From the NCBI GenBank assembly GCA_001592805.2, contig CP051140.1, positions 368,501-432,500 of the forward strand: DNA of 64,000 nt. Direction: 5' to 3'. The DNA is from Peltaster fructicola (Eukaryota; Ascomycota; Dothideomycetes). The position numbers were made by a program, and so were the translations under genes. Shown piece after piece: positions 1-8,607 of this stretch (position 1 is the first letter of the stretch; every line of letters begins with the position of its first letter). The notes under the pieces are model-generated. The model was not told where the DNA came from. It ran no database searches and was given only the letters and a program-made list of their open reading frames with translations.

Positions 1-2148
1 GAGAGCTTGTATGGGTAGTCCTTTTGGCCATGGCTCATCGAGCGTTGCGACGTTGCTATTGAGCTCGATACGATGTTGTCGCCACAGATCATTGCGCGCA
101 ATTGCCAACTTCTCCAGGAATCTTGCGGTGGTTGGACACTCGGAGTTGGGTTCGGCCTTGGATGATGTCAAGTAGAGAAGACTTTGGGGATCCCGAAACC
201 AAGAGGGTTTATATAAGGAGGGTTTCGTGGAGGTGTCGAGAAGAGTTCGTTCGGCAGAAATGCATGTTTCCAGTGTATTGTACCACACAGTCGAGAACAT
301 GTCGTCGTCAGAAAGCTTGAACATCTTCTGTACCTTGGCGACATTGCACAAGCGATACTCCAGGACATATCCCAGAACCCTGATTGCTGTGTTCCATATG
401 TGTGATCGAAAGCTCGGCTCCTCAATGGCAGCAATTGCATTGTCGATCAACTCTGAGATGATCGTGTTACCCTTGCGCACACAGTCTGCCAGCAGGGAGA
501 GATCGATGATCTTGTCCTCAGCTTCCAACGGCAGACCAGAGAGTAACTCAATCGTGATAGCAGAGAACACCTTCTCTCCATATAAGGCTTCAAGGAGTAG
601 TGGATCCTTGTTGAATCGTCGAGCCCACAGTAGCGTTGATGCAAACAGGTCAAGACTGCCCGAGCCACCAGCGTGAATCATGGCCAGTGAGGCATACTCG
701 GCTCGTTCTTTCTGGTCTCTGCTGCGTATAGCATGTTCTTTCTCTTCATCTACAACGGCTGTGGCTTCTGCAAGACTGCCTGGTCTATTGCGAAGGAGTA
801 ACAGCTTCAGAAGCGTTGCATCTGTATCAACAATGTCCGCGCGGTAGTCGAGGAATTGAGCTTTGTGCATGAGAAACTCTACGCCACGGTGAGCGCGACT
901 CATCTTATCGAGGAGAGCTATTCCGTCTGCGTGTTGAAGTGAGAGAAAGATTGAAGTATCCCATCTCAGTTCCTTGCGACGCAGATCTTCCACATCATCG
1001 ATGTCGACACCACATGCGAGTCCATGCCGAGCGAGCAGGTTCAGAAGTTGAAATCGTTGGCTGTATGGCACAGAGCGCAATAGCCTTGTGAAGATTTCTG
1101 TATTGGCCACTCTACAGCGCTGTAAGTATGCAGTGAAGGTGTCTTGAAGCACCTCGGTCCAATGGGACCACAGCGTGACCATGTAAGGGAGCGCGAGTAC
1201 GATGCAACGATTGTTAGCCCAGCTATCGGTCAATTCTTGATGCTCATCCCAGTTAGAGGCCATTGCCGCAACCGCTTGCACGTCTCTCAGCTCACTGTTC
1301 TTGCGCCTCCTTGCTACTCGGCGAAGAAGAGACAGCAGCAGCTTATCCTTGATCAATTGGTTTCTCCAGAACGGATTCGTGAGTCCATCAGCAATTTGTG
1401 CTGTCTGCATGGAGAAGACCATGGTGGACGATAAGCCAAGCTGCTTTGATCGTGTTGGCGGCGAACTTATGAAGATGCGCTTGTAATCGAAGTTGAAGCC
1501 GTCAAGGTTAGTGTCGTGCTTAATTCCTTGTATGATAGCCTCTTGGAATACGGCTGGATGAGCTTCAAGCAGTCTACGCTTAGTGCGCCGTGACTGTTTG
1601 GGGTGATTCATCCATTTCCGTACATGGGCGTCGTCGCAGGCTTGCAGGATGTCGAGGTAGTAGCCCATCAAAGGTCGTGTGTCGGGATTAGAGTCTACGA
1701 GGGCATTGAAGAGCTCAATGGCTCGTGGTCTCAAGGGCTCAATCTTGTCATGTGCAAGACTTGATCTGCCGAAAGTTCGACAGAAGTGCTTGACATGCTG
1801 TACTGAGAAGGTGCAGAGTAACTTCAGCAAGCCATCAGTACCGCCCACAATACTCCAGAGAGCTTCAAGGTCATTGCTCGTCAATCTTTTGCAGAATGAA
1901 CTGATTGCTGCATCGCGAGCTAGCTTGGAGAAAGATTGTTGCAAGCAGACGTTCAGCAGGGCTGGATCATCGCAGATAGAGAGCCAGTATGGTATCACTC
2001 TAGCTGGTAATCTTTCTGTTTCGACTGCCACCAGGATCTGTTCGGAGATAGAGCTACTGCCATCGAGAAGGAGTTGTCGACGTAGATAGGCTGCGACCTC
2101 AGGTGCTTCACTCGTCCGAAGGAGATTTAGATCGAGTGTTGGTTTCAT
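1..2148 (-). CDS. Large conserved-looking protein of unknown function, 3' end beyond window
   Basis: An uninterrupted minus-strand frame of 716 codons runs from an ATG at 2148 to base 1 without a stop, so the C-terminus lies outside the window. The product is leucine-rich and mostly helical in character, with many Arg/Lys-rich stretches (for example the segment reading SRRTKRRLLEAHPAVF about 230 residues in). I see no signal peptide, membrane segment or named domain. The same frame stays open about 260 bases upstream of the ATG and reads protein-like (YDVWHFSPIFS just before the Met), so the true start may lie upstream through an intron; a GTAAGT sits at 2378-2373 on this strand. The coding call is strong because of length and lack of stops; the function is unknown. 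Confidence 0.75.
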   Translation of the reverse strand, partial: MKPTLDLNLLRTSEAPEVAAYLRRQLLLDGSSSISEQILVAVETERLPARVIPYWLSICDDPALLNVCLQQSFSKLARDAAISSFCKRLTSNDLEALWSIVGGTDGLLKLLCTFSVQHVKHFCRTFGRSSLAHDKIEPLRPRAIELFNALVDSNPDTRPLMGYYLDILQACDDAHVRKWMNHPKQSRRTKRRLLEAHPAVFQEAIIQGIKHDTNLDGFNFDYKRIFISSPPTRSKQLGLSSTMVFSMQTAQIADGLTNPFWRNQLIKDKLLLSLLRRVARRRKNSELRDVQAVAAMASNWDEHQELTDSWANNRCIVLALPYMVTLWSHWTEVLQDTFTAYLQRCRVANTEIFTRLLRSVPYSQRFQLLNLLARHGLACGVDIDDVEDLRRKELRWDTSIFLSLQHADGIALLDKMSRAHRGVEFLMHKAQFLDYRADIVDTDATLLKLLLLRNRPGSLAEATAVVDEEKEHAIRSRDQKERAEYASLAMIHAGGSGSLDLFASTLLWARRFNKDPLLLEALYGEKVFSAITIELLSGLPLEAEDKIIDLSLLADCVRKGNTIISELIDNAIAAIEEPSFRSHIWNTAIRVLGYVLEYRLCNVAKVQKMFKLSDDDMFSTVWYNTLETCISAERTLLDTSTKPSLYKPSWFRDPQSLLYLTSSKAEPNSECPTTARFLEKLAIARNDLWRQHRIELNSNVATLDEPWPKGLPIQAL

Positions 2149-2899
2149 GCTGAAGATGGGAGAGAAGTGCCACACGTCGTATACAGATAGAGGTTTGGCA
2201 TTGAAGTGGTGGAAATCGTTCAGCGTCGAATCGATCGCAGGGCCTGACCTTGCGGAGCAAAGCACCTCAGGCGTCCTACTGCATTGCGGTGTCTGCAATA
2301 GTGTTAGGCGATCAGGAAAGTGTTGCGAAGGCGAGATAGGACTCGGATCTGGGTGTTTAGTACCGCTGGTATACTTACGTAAATGCGCTGTCGATGATGA
2401 GTTTCACGATATGTCGGGAGGCGAGCGCTTGTTCACGACAAGACTACATCAAGAGCTAGCAGTGCCGCACCGGATGCTCAGCAACCGCGTGTTTGCCGGT
2501 AGTATTGTCATGAGCTAAGCGAATGAGCGGAGTCTCGCATTGTGAGGTGCAATGTGTTTGTTTTTGAGACGGTGTCACAAGTATGAACACCATACACCTC
2601 CTTTCGGTCTAACCGCTTTCGTCACTTCCGTAGCTGCCAGTTCTTGAGGCGAGAACGAGTCTTTCGGAGCTGCAAGGCCATCACCACATCATATCTTTGA
2701 GGTCAACGCGACAACTTTTGCTCCGACGCAAATCGAATTTCGACTGCAAGGCGAAAGACGAGCACATGGTCTGCGCAAGACGGCATCTCGAGCTGCACCG
2801 CCTAGTACAAAACCCTGCGACCAATATGACGAGTAAGAGCAGGGTGAAAGATGGAATCTCCCAGGCTACACACCTGTTTGGGCACCGATTCGACATCAC
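2149..2899. other. Intergenic / possible 5' exon region of the gene at 1-2148
   Basis: No convincing gene. The minus-strand frame of the neighbouring gene stays open to about 2410, and a possible splice donor lies at 2378-2373, so part of this stretch may be its 5' end. Confidence 0.4.
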
Positions 2900-3622
2900 T
2901 CAATGCAGGTCATCGTCTTGCTCGGTAGAGTGAGTCGGGACACGCTGCACATTCGTGCGTGAAGTCATACAGTCAAGCCATAGGTATCGACGAGGAGATC
3001 CTTGCTCGAATGCCGAGACGAGACACGATTCACACGTTCGGCTCAAGGCCTGGACTTTGCCAGTCTCGACCTCATACACCCATCCATTGATCTTGATGTC
3101 ATCTGACATGGCTCTCTGTGCCTTCGCTCATTGCATATCATGCTGCAATTCAGCCTCGATATCCGAGATGGTAAGAAGTGTAGATTTTGTGCGCCTGCTG
3201 CGAAGCCAAGATTCTTCTCGACCAACTCACGTGCGTCTTCGTTCTTGCAGGTGAGCATACCACAGCCAGTGTGTTGATGGTATGGATCTCCCTGGTGCCT
3301 AGAACCTGTTCTGAGATGATCAGACTGCGCAGAGCCTCACAGGCGGAACCATCAGCATTCCGTATGACACAGGTACCCAGCAACGGGATTCCCTACCCGA
3401 TTAGCACTCACATGGACGTCTTCGGCTGAAGTCACATAAGCTGCGGCTGGATCGATGCGAGCATCCATGCACCTCACTGTGACCAACATTGTCCAACGCA
3501 CATCAAGGTGTGGAATTGTGACACATACCGACAACCAGCTTCTCAGACGGAGGCAACGCGAGTGTCCCCTGCCTGAACGCCTTCGCATGTGCTGCATGTT
3601 GACCGGTGAGCTTCTGCTCGTT
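2900..3622 (-). pseudogene. Beta-carbonic anhydrase, broken
   Basis: Segments of a beta-class carbonic anhydrase (CO2 hydration, zinc enzyme) lie in order on the minus strand: an N-terminal helix (NEQKLTGQHAAHAKAFRQG), the zinc-binding CMDARIDP block, VIRNADGSACEALRSL, HTGCGM with the second zinc ligands, and the C-terminal GWVYEVETGKV. A normal 52-nt intron (GTATGT...CACAG) joins KLVV to VRCMDAR. The rest does not join. The second intron (donor GTGAGT at 3411) must end at 3369 to restore the family sequence, but the bases there are CTGT, not AG. One base is missing just before HTGCGM (about 3272). The frame changes again near 3168, and a TGA lies at 3130-3128. Family assignment is firm; loss of function is inferred from the accumulated lesions. 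Confidence 0.75.
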
Positions 3623-3703
3623 TGTTGTGGCTATTTCAATGAACAGCAGAAGACACATCAAGCTGAGATCTACCTCATATGCGGCATCCGAGGGTTCTCC
3701 CAT

Positions 3704-4552
3704 TCTTCATCATCGCAGACACAATCATGCAATTCCTACTGAGCTCACGATTAATGCTATACTGATAGCCGTAGATGCGGCTAGCGAAGAGGGTCATCCC
3801 TCAACCACTCTTGCGTAAGGTGGCTACAGATCTACTGATAAGCTTGATTCCTGGTAGTCCCTCCTGAGCACTACCTTGCTCCCAAATAGCTTGGGAGATA
3901 TGCTAGCCGGGCGAGTGGCCGAACTTTCAGAAAGCGAGGTCATGCACGACATTGATTGGCACAGGAGAGAGATGATAAGTGACTAGGACATATTACAGGC
4001 ACAGGATCGACACACGTCAGCGCGACTTTTGTCAACTCCGGCCACGACACTGCGTAAGGCGTCCGTTCTGACAACGATCTTGCGGACATGCTACCTCAAT
4101 CGTGCCCTTTGGCCTACGACCGCTTGAACAGGTGCATCTTTAGGCACATTCTTGCACCACACGTGTACTCTAAAGATGACAGACAGATGCCGCTCTTCGC
4201 CTAATAAACCAGTTTCACCACTATAGCGGGCTAAGATCTACTGATGATCCTGACGATCTCACGCCAATGAAAGCTTCTCAATCCTTCACGCTGTCGTCCA
4301 AAGTAACGTAGGATCAGCATCGATGTTAAGTGCTTCCAGAAACATTCTCTAGCATATGCCTAGTCATTGGCTCTACTACTACGCGCCATCGCCAGTCGTG
4401 CGTCAGTTCGATGAAACTCACTCGGGTTTGGATCCTCCTTCGGGATGATCCAACATTCTAGCGTGCTTCCAACACTTCAGCCAAGACGATCAGTAGCTGC
4501 CTATATGAGTAGAGCAGTGCCTCACTGGGCAGCTCTCGACAATTACACCAAG
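3704..4552. other. Intergenic, no gene seen
   Basis: Only short unsupported frames. The last part presumably holds the promoter of the RNase T2 gene starting at 4553. Confidence 0.5.
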
Positions 4553-5892
4553 ATGAAGTACATCCTCAGTCTGTCGCTCGCCGCTCAGGCGCTGGCAGGG
4601 CGTAGCCTTCTCACACGTCAGAACCAGCAAGGCAACTCAGCAACATGTGATGCCAACGGACCATTATCATGTCAAGACTCTGGCTCTGGTGTCGATACCT
4701 GCTGCTTCAACACACCAGGTGGTGCACTCTTGCAGACCCAGTTCTGGGACACCAATCCTTCGTCAGGACCAAGCAACTCTTGGACGATCCACGGTATGTA
4801 TGGGCTATAGTGAGTTCAATACAGACAGCTGAGTATTGCAAGGATTGTGGCCCGACAACTGTGATGGCACATACGAGGCCAATTGCGATAGCACAAGAGC
4901 ATACACGAACATCACGGATATCCTCAATTCCTTCGGCCAGCAGGACCTCCTCAACTACATGAATACTTACTGGACATCGAACACAGGTTCAGCAGAGACA
5001 TTCTGGGAGCACGAGTGGGGCAAGCATGGCACATGTAAGGCCTGTCTCCTAGCGTAGAAAGAACGTTTAGCTGACTCTTTGCACAGGCATTTCTACACTG
5101 CAGCCATCGTGCTACACCAACTACCAACCGACTGAGGAGGTCCCAGACTTCTTCAACAAGGTGGTCGGTCTTTTCAAGACATTGCCAACCTACCAGTGGC
5201 TCTCAGATGCCGGAATCACTCCATCGAGCTCCCAGACATACACGCTCTCGCAGATCACCAATGCATTGACCAAGAACCGTGACGGACACTCCGTATACCT
5301 TGGCTGCAACAACGGTGCTCTAGATGAGGTTTGGTACTTCTTCAACGTTCGAGGCTCTGTCCAGACTGGCACATTCGTAGCCACTGACTCCCTCTCAACC
5401 GGTAACTGCCCAAGCACTGGCATCAAGTACTTGCCAAAGTCAGGCAGCTCCTCTTCGGGAGGCACCACCACCACAACCACGACCACAGCTTCTGGCTCGC
5501 AGTCGACTCCTGTGAGTGGCTCTGGGAATGATGGCAGCATCAGCGGATCGGGCTACCTCAATGTTGTCAGTGGCGGCAGCCAGAACGGCTGTCTCATCTC
5601 TGCTGGTGCGTGGTACACCTCTGGCACATGTGCAACTTACACCGCTTCCGCATCCGGCAGTGGGTTTACTTTGAAGTCCTCCAAAGGGCTCTGTGCTGTT
5701 AGCTCCGGTGCTCTCACCTGCTCCTCCTCCGTGAGCAGTGGCACAGTCTTTACCGCCAGCAGTGGCACCCTCCAATACAGTGGTTCGTCGGCGTTCTCGT
5801 CGGATTCAACGCCAAGTGGTAGTACTCAGGCAAAGGTCTACTCTGGCAGTAATCATTCTGTTGGTCTGACGATTCAATGGCAGAGCAAATAG
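4553..5892 (+). CDS. Secreted ribonuclease T2 with C-terminal extension domain
   Basis: Three exons, 4553-4793, 4843-5034 and 5087-5892, give a 412-residue protein; introns of 49 and 52 nt (GTATGT...CAAG, GTAAGG...CACAG) restore the frame exactly. Residues 1-17 are a signal peptide (MKYILSLSLAAQALAGR). Both catalytic boxes are intact: IHGLWPD around residue 80 (CAS I, split by intron 1) and FWEHEWGKHGTC around 134-145 (CAS II), with paired cysteines as in fungal RNase Rh/Le2. The catalytic domain is followed by a Ser/Gly/Thr-rich linker (GGTTTTTTTTASGS) and a C-terminal domain of about 100 residues seen in many fungal T2 RNases. It cleaves RNA through 2',3'-cyclic phosphates, outside the cell or in the vacuole. 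The start at 4553 is chosen because the signal peptide begins there. Confidence 0.93.
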
Positions 5893-5939
5893 TTGTAGCT
5901 CAATACAAAGCCGTAACACAAATCCAGATATGTCTTATC

Positions 5940-6962
5940 CTAAGATTCCTTTCTCTCTGCAGCCTTCTCTGATTCGTCAAACCGCTTTTTCATGATCGGG
6001 ATCATGACATTCTTCATCAGGTTGGTCGGTAGGATGAAGAAGGGCAAGGTAAACAGTAAGAACTTCGGATGAGGTATGACCACGTCGTGACCGCAACCTA
6101 CGCGGTCTAGGCATGCTTTAGCACACTCTCTTGCTGTCAATGTACTGCCATCCTCTTCATAAGTGTTGCCACTTGAAGCTGTGTTGCCGATTGCTGCAGT
6201 CAGCACTTCCACCTGCGAATCATATCCTTGGGCTTTGATTTCCAGCCGCAATGAAGAGGCCCATGTGTGGATGTAGCCCTTGGTACCGGCGTATGTGGCT
6301 ATGTATGGTGGGTGAACAGTAGTCACAATCGAGCCACAATTGAGGATGAGAGATGGCCCGTTGTCTCTGAGTAGTGGCAACAATGCACTTGTAATCAGCG
6401 TGGTGAATGTAGCGTTCGCATTGATGCAGTCGACAAGCTGTTGGGAAGTGTAGCCATCGAGAGTGTTGTATGTCTTTCCCGAGTGTATACCTCCAACGTT
6501 GTTGACAAGAACGGTGAGCTTGCCTGGTAACCCTTGCATCTGACGCTTGATCCCAGTAAAATCGACCCCGGTATCCGTAGCATCTGCGACAAGGATCTGC
6601 AGCTGTCGTTGCTTATGCTTGTCACTCAACTCGCGCATCAGCCGTTGCAACTTTTGTTCGTTCCGCCCATGTAAGACCACGTTGAAGCCGCGTGACAGAA
6701 GCTCTTCGGCAAAGCCTCGTCCGATGCCATCACTAGAGCCAGTCACAAGAGCCCAGGATCCTGAAGGGTAATGTAGGTATCGAGGTAGCTTCGATGGTCG
6801 AGTGTAGGTAAGTACTGTGCGCAGCCCCTGCAGCAGGCCATAGCTGGTTGTACTGGCCCCAATGCCCGCCAACGCATAGAGAAGCCATTGCGGCAGCTGC
6901 AGCTTATCAGTCTGCATCTTCAATGATCCTTGACCTGGTCTGTAGCTCGAATGAGTGTGCAT
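5940..6962 (-). CDS. Short-chain dehydrogenase/reductase, 3-oxoacyl-CoA reductase / HSD17B12-like
   Basis: Intronless 340-residue frame. The classical SDR layout is present: cofactor loop TGSSDGIGRGFA, VNNVGG after strand 4, catalytic Ser in NCGSIVT, and YAGTKGYIHTW carrying the Tyr-x3-Lys pair. An N-terminal hydrophobic segment (WLLYALAGIGASTTSYGLL) before the Rossmann fold and a hydrophobic region near the C-terminus (FLLFTLPFFILPTNL) match ER-membrane very-long-chain 3-oxoacyl-CoA reductases and HSD17B12-type enzymes. Substrate cannot be told; a steroid or fatty acyl chain is likely by family. The first Met is used, though Met16 (MQTDKLQLP) is equally possible. It is transcribed divergently from the GH64 gene at 7320. 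Confidence 0.85.
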   Translation of the reverse strand: MHTHSSYRPGQGSLKMQTDKLQLPQWLLYALAGIGASTTSYGLLQGLRTVLTYTRPSKLPRYLHYPSGSWALVTGSSDGIGRGFAEELLSRGFNVVLHGRNEQKLQRLMRELSDKHKQRQLQILVADATDTGVDFTGIKRQMQGLPGKLTVLVNNVGGIHSGKTYNTLDGYTSQQLVDCINANATFTTLITSALLPLLRDNGPSLILNCGSIVTTVHPPYIATYAGTKGYIHTWASSLRLEIKAQGYDSQVEVLTAAIGNTASSGNTYEEDGSTLTARECAKACLDRVGCGHDVVIPHPKFLLFTLPFFILPTNLMKNVMIPIMKKRFDESEKAAERKES

Positions 6963-7319
6963 ACATGCATGTGCAATCAGAGTCCTGGTGTGCCCAATGT
7001 CTGGCTGACGTCACAGAAAAAACACTCCTCCCGTGCTTGACACCTCGGACTTCCTCCTACCACCTTCCTCGACTCGTCTTCCGACACCACTCCAGCTACG
7101 AAGACCATGTCAGAAGTCTCGCATACTCATGCTTACCGCCGTCTCGCCACACCGAGACGTGATATAGCTGAGATGGAGGGCTTCCGGTAGACAGAGATGA
7201 CGCAAGAGGCTCATCAAGAAACGAAGTCAAATCAAGCTCTAATAGGAGCCCTCAAACCTCGTTGAAGATGTCTCAACGACCATCTCCTACTTTGCTCTGG
7301 CACTCCACCATCTTCTATC
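6963..7319. promoter_or_regulatory. Divergent promoter region between SDR and GH64 genes
   Basis: 357 bases between two divergent starts, with a pyrimidine-rich stretch (about 7020-7100). No clear TATA box. Shared regulation is possible but only inferred from position. Confidence 0.35.
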
Positions 7320-8459
7320 ATGCCTGATCAGCTTCGTATAGCCCTGTTGAACGACAGCGATTTAGGTGACCTGCACGCCTACATCACGGGCATTGCCATA
7401 CAACAAGGTGGAAAGAGATGCATTCTGAAAGCTGACGGCCACAGTCTCTACTTCCCAGCAGATGTTCAAGCTATAGGCTCACCTCTCGCCGAGGACTGTG
7501 CCATTCCGTTGGGAGCACCGGGTAGCACCACCGTCGTGACCATACCTCAAATCGCGGGTGGACGTATCTGGATTGCGGAAGGACAGCTCACGTTTCTACT
7601 CAACCCTGCTGGCGGCGACTCTGCAGCACTGGTCGAGCCCAGTGTGCTCAATCCATCCGATCCTAATGCCAAGGTCAACTTCGGCTTTGCTGAGTTCACT
7701 CTGAACGATGCTCAGCTATACGCCAACATCAGCTACGTCGACTTTGTGCCGAAGCTGCCCATTGCATTGACGTTGCAACAAACCAGCGGGCAAGAGCAGT
7801 ACGTTGCAGGAATGGCACCAGACGGCATTGACCAGATGGCAAATGCATTGAAAGAGCAAGCACAACAGGATGGCAAGCCATGGGACAAGCTTGTTGTGGA
7901 CAATGGGCAGGGACCGTTTCGCATACTGAATGCAACACATGGTGGTGCTGTAGGAGCCTCTTTTGATGGCTATTATGAGCCATATGTCGACCAGGTTTGG
8001 CAGAAATATGCTTCTGCTGAGATGCACCTCAATACCCAAGCAGGTCCTGGCGTTGTCAATGGCAGTATCGTTGATGGTAAGCTTCGTTTTGCTGGTGAGG
8101 ACTTTGATCGTCCGAACACTGCAGATGTTTTTGGGTGCAACAGTGGACCGTTCACTACCGGACCTTCAGCGACTCGCAACGCGATCATTCCCCGACTGGC
8201 AGCCGCCTTTGTCCGTTCAACGTTACTTGTCACGAATGATCAGCCATCTGACCCATCGACCTTCTACAACACGGACCCAACCAATCACTACGCAGCCATT
8301 GTACACCGCTTCAACAAGGACCACAAAGGGTATGCCTTTGCATATGATGACGTTCAAGTTGATGGAGGCGAGGATCAGTCGGGCAAGGTGAACGCTGGCG
8401 ATCCTCAGCTGTTCATTGTGGCAGTAGGTGGTAAAGGTGTTGCAAAAGTCAATGTGTGA
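7320..8459 (+). CDS. GH64-type beta-1,3-glucanase-like protein
   Basis: Intronless 379-residue frame. Segments such as GGRIWIAEGQLTF, NFGFAEFTLNDAQLYANISY (around 115-140), VDQVWQKYAS, and a C-terminal TNHYAAIVH...GYAFAYDDV block match the layout of family GH64 laminaripentaose-producing beta-1,3-glucanases with a thaumatin-like fold. In the family the enzyme releases oligosaccharides from beta-1,3-glucan. I see no N-terminal signal peptide (MPDQLRIALLNDSDLGD), unusual for a family usually secreted, so either the protein acts inside, leaves by another route, or the start is wrong; no upstream in-frame hydrophobic leader was recognised. Family call is from remembered motif pattern, not a search. 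Confidence 0.75.
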   Translation: MPDQLRIALLNDSDLGDLHAYITGIAIQQGGKRCILKADGHSLYFPADVQAIGSPLAEDCAIPLGAPGSTTVVTIPQIAGGRIWIAEGQLTFLLNPAGGDSAALVEPSVLNPSDPNAKVNFGFAEFTLNDAQLYANISYVDFVPKLPIALTLQQTSGQEQYVAGMAPDGIDQMANALKEQAQQDGKPWDKLVVDNGQGPFRILNATHGGAVGASFDGYYEPYVDQVWQKYASAEMHLNTQAGPGVVNGSIVDGKLRFAGEDFDRPNTADVFGCNSGPFTTGPSATRNAIIPRLAAAFVRSTLLVTNDQPSDPSTFYNTDPTNHYAAIVHRFNKDHKGYAFAYDDVQVDGGEDQSGKVNAGDPQLFIVAVGGKGVAKVNV

Positions 8460-8607
8460 TGAAGTGCTTGAGCAGGACCATTATTTGCATTCTTGGTATA
8501 GAGATCTAGACGACTTGAGATGGAAGAAATATGTAGGCCCAGGCATAGCGAGCTAAGTGAAAGAATTCAACGAAAGAAATGTTTTCAACGACGCAGGAAA
8601 CGTCTCT

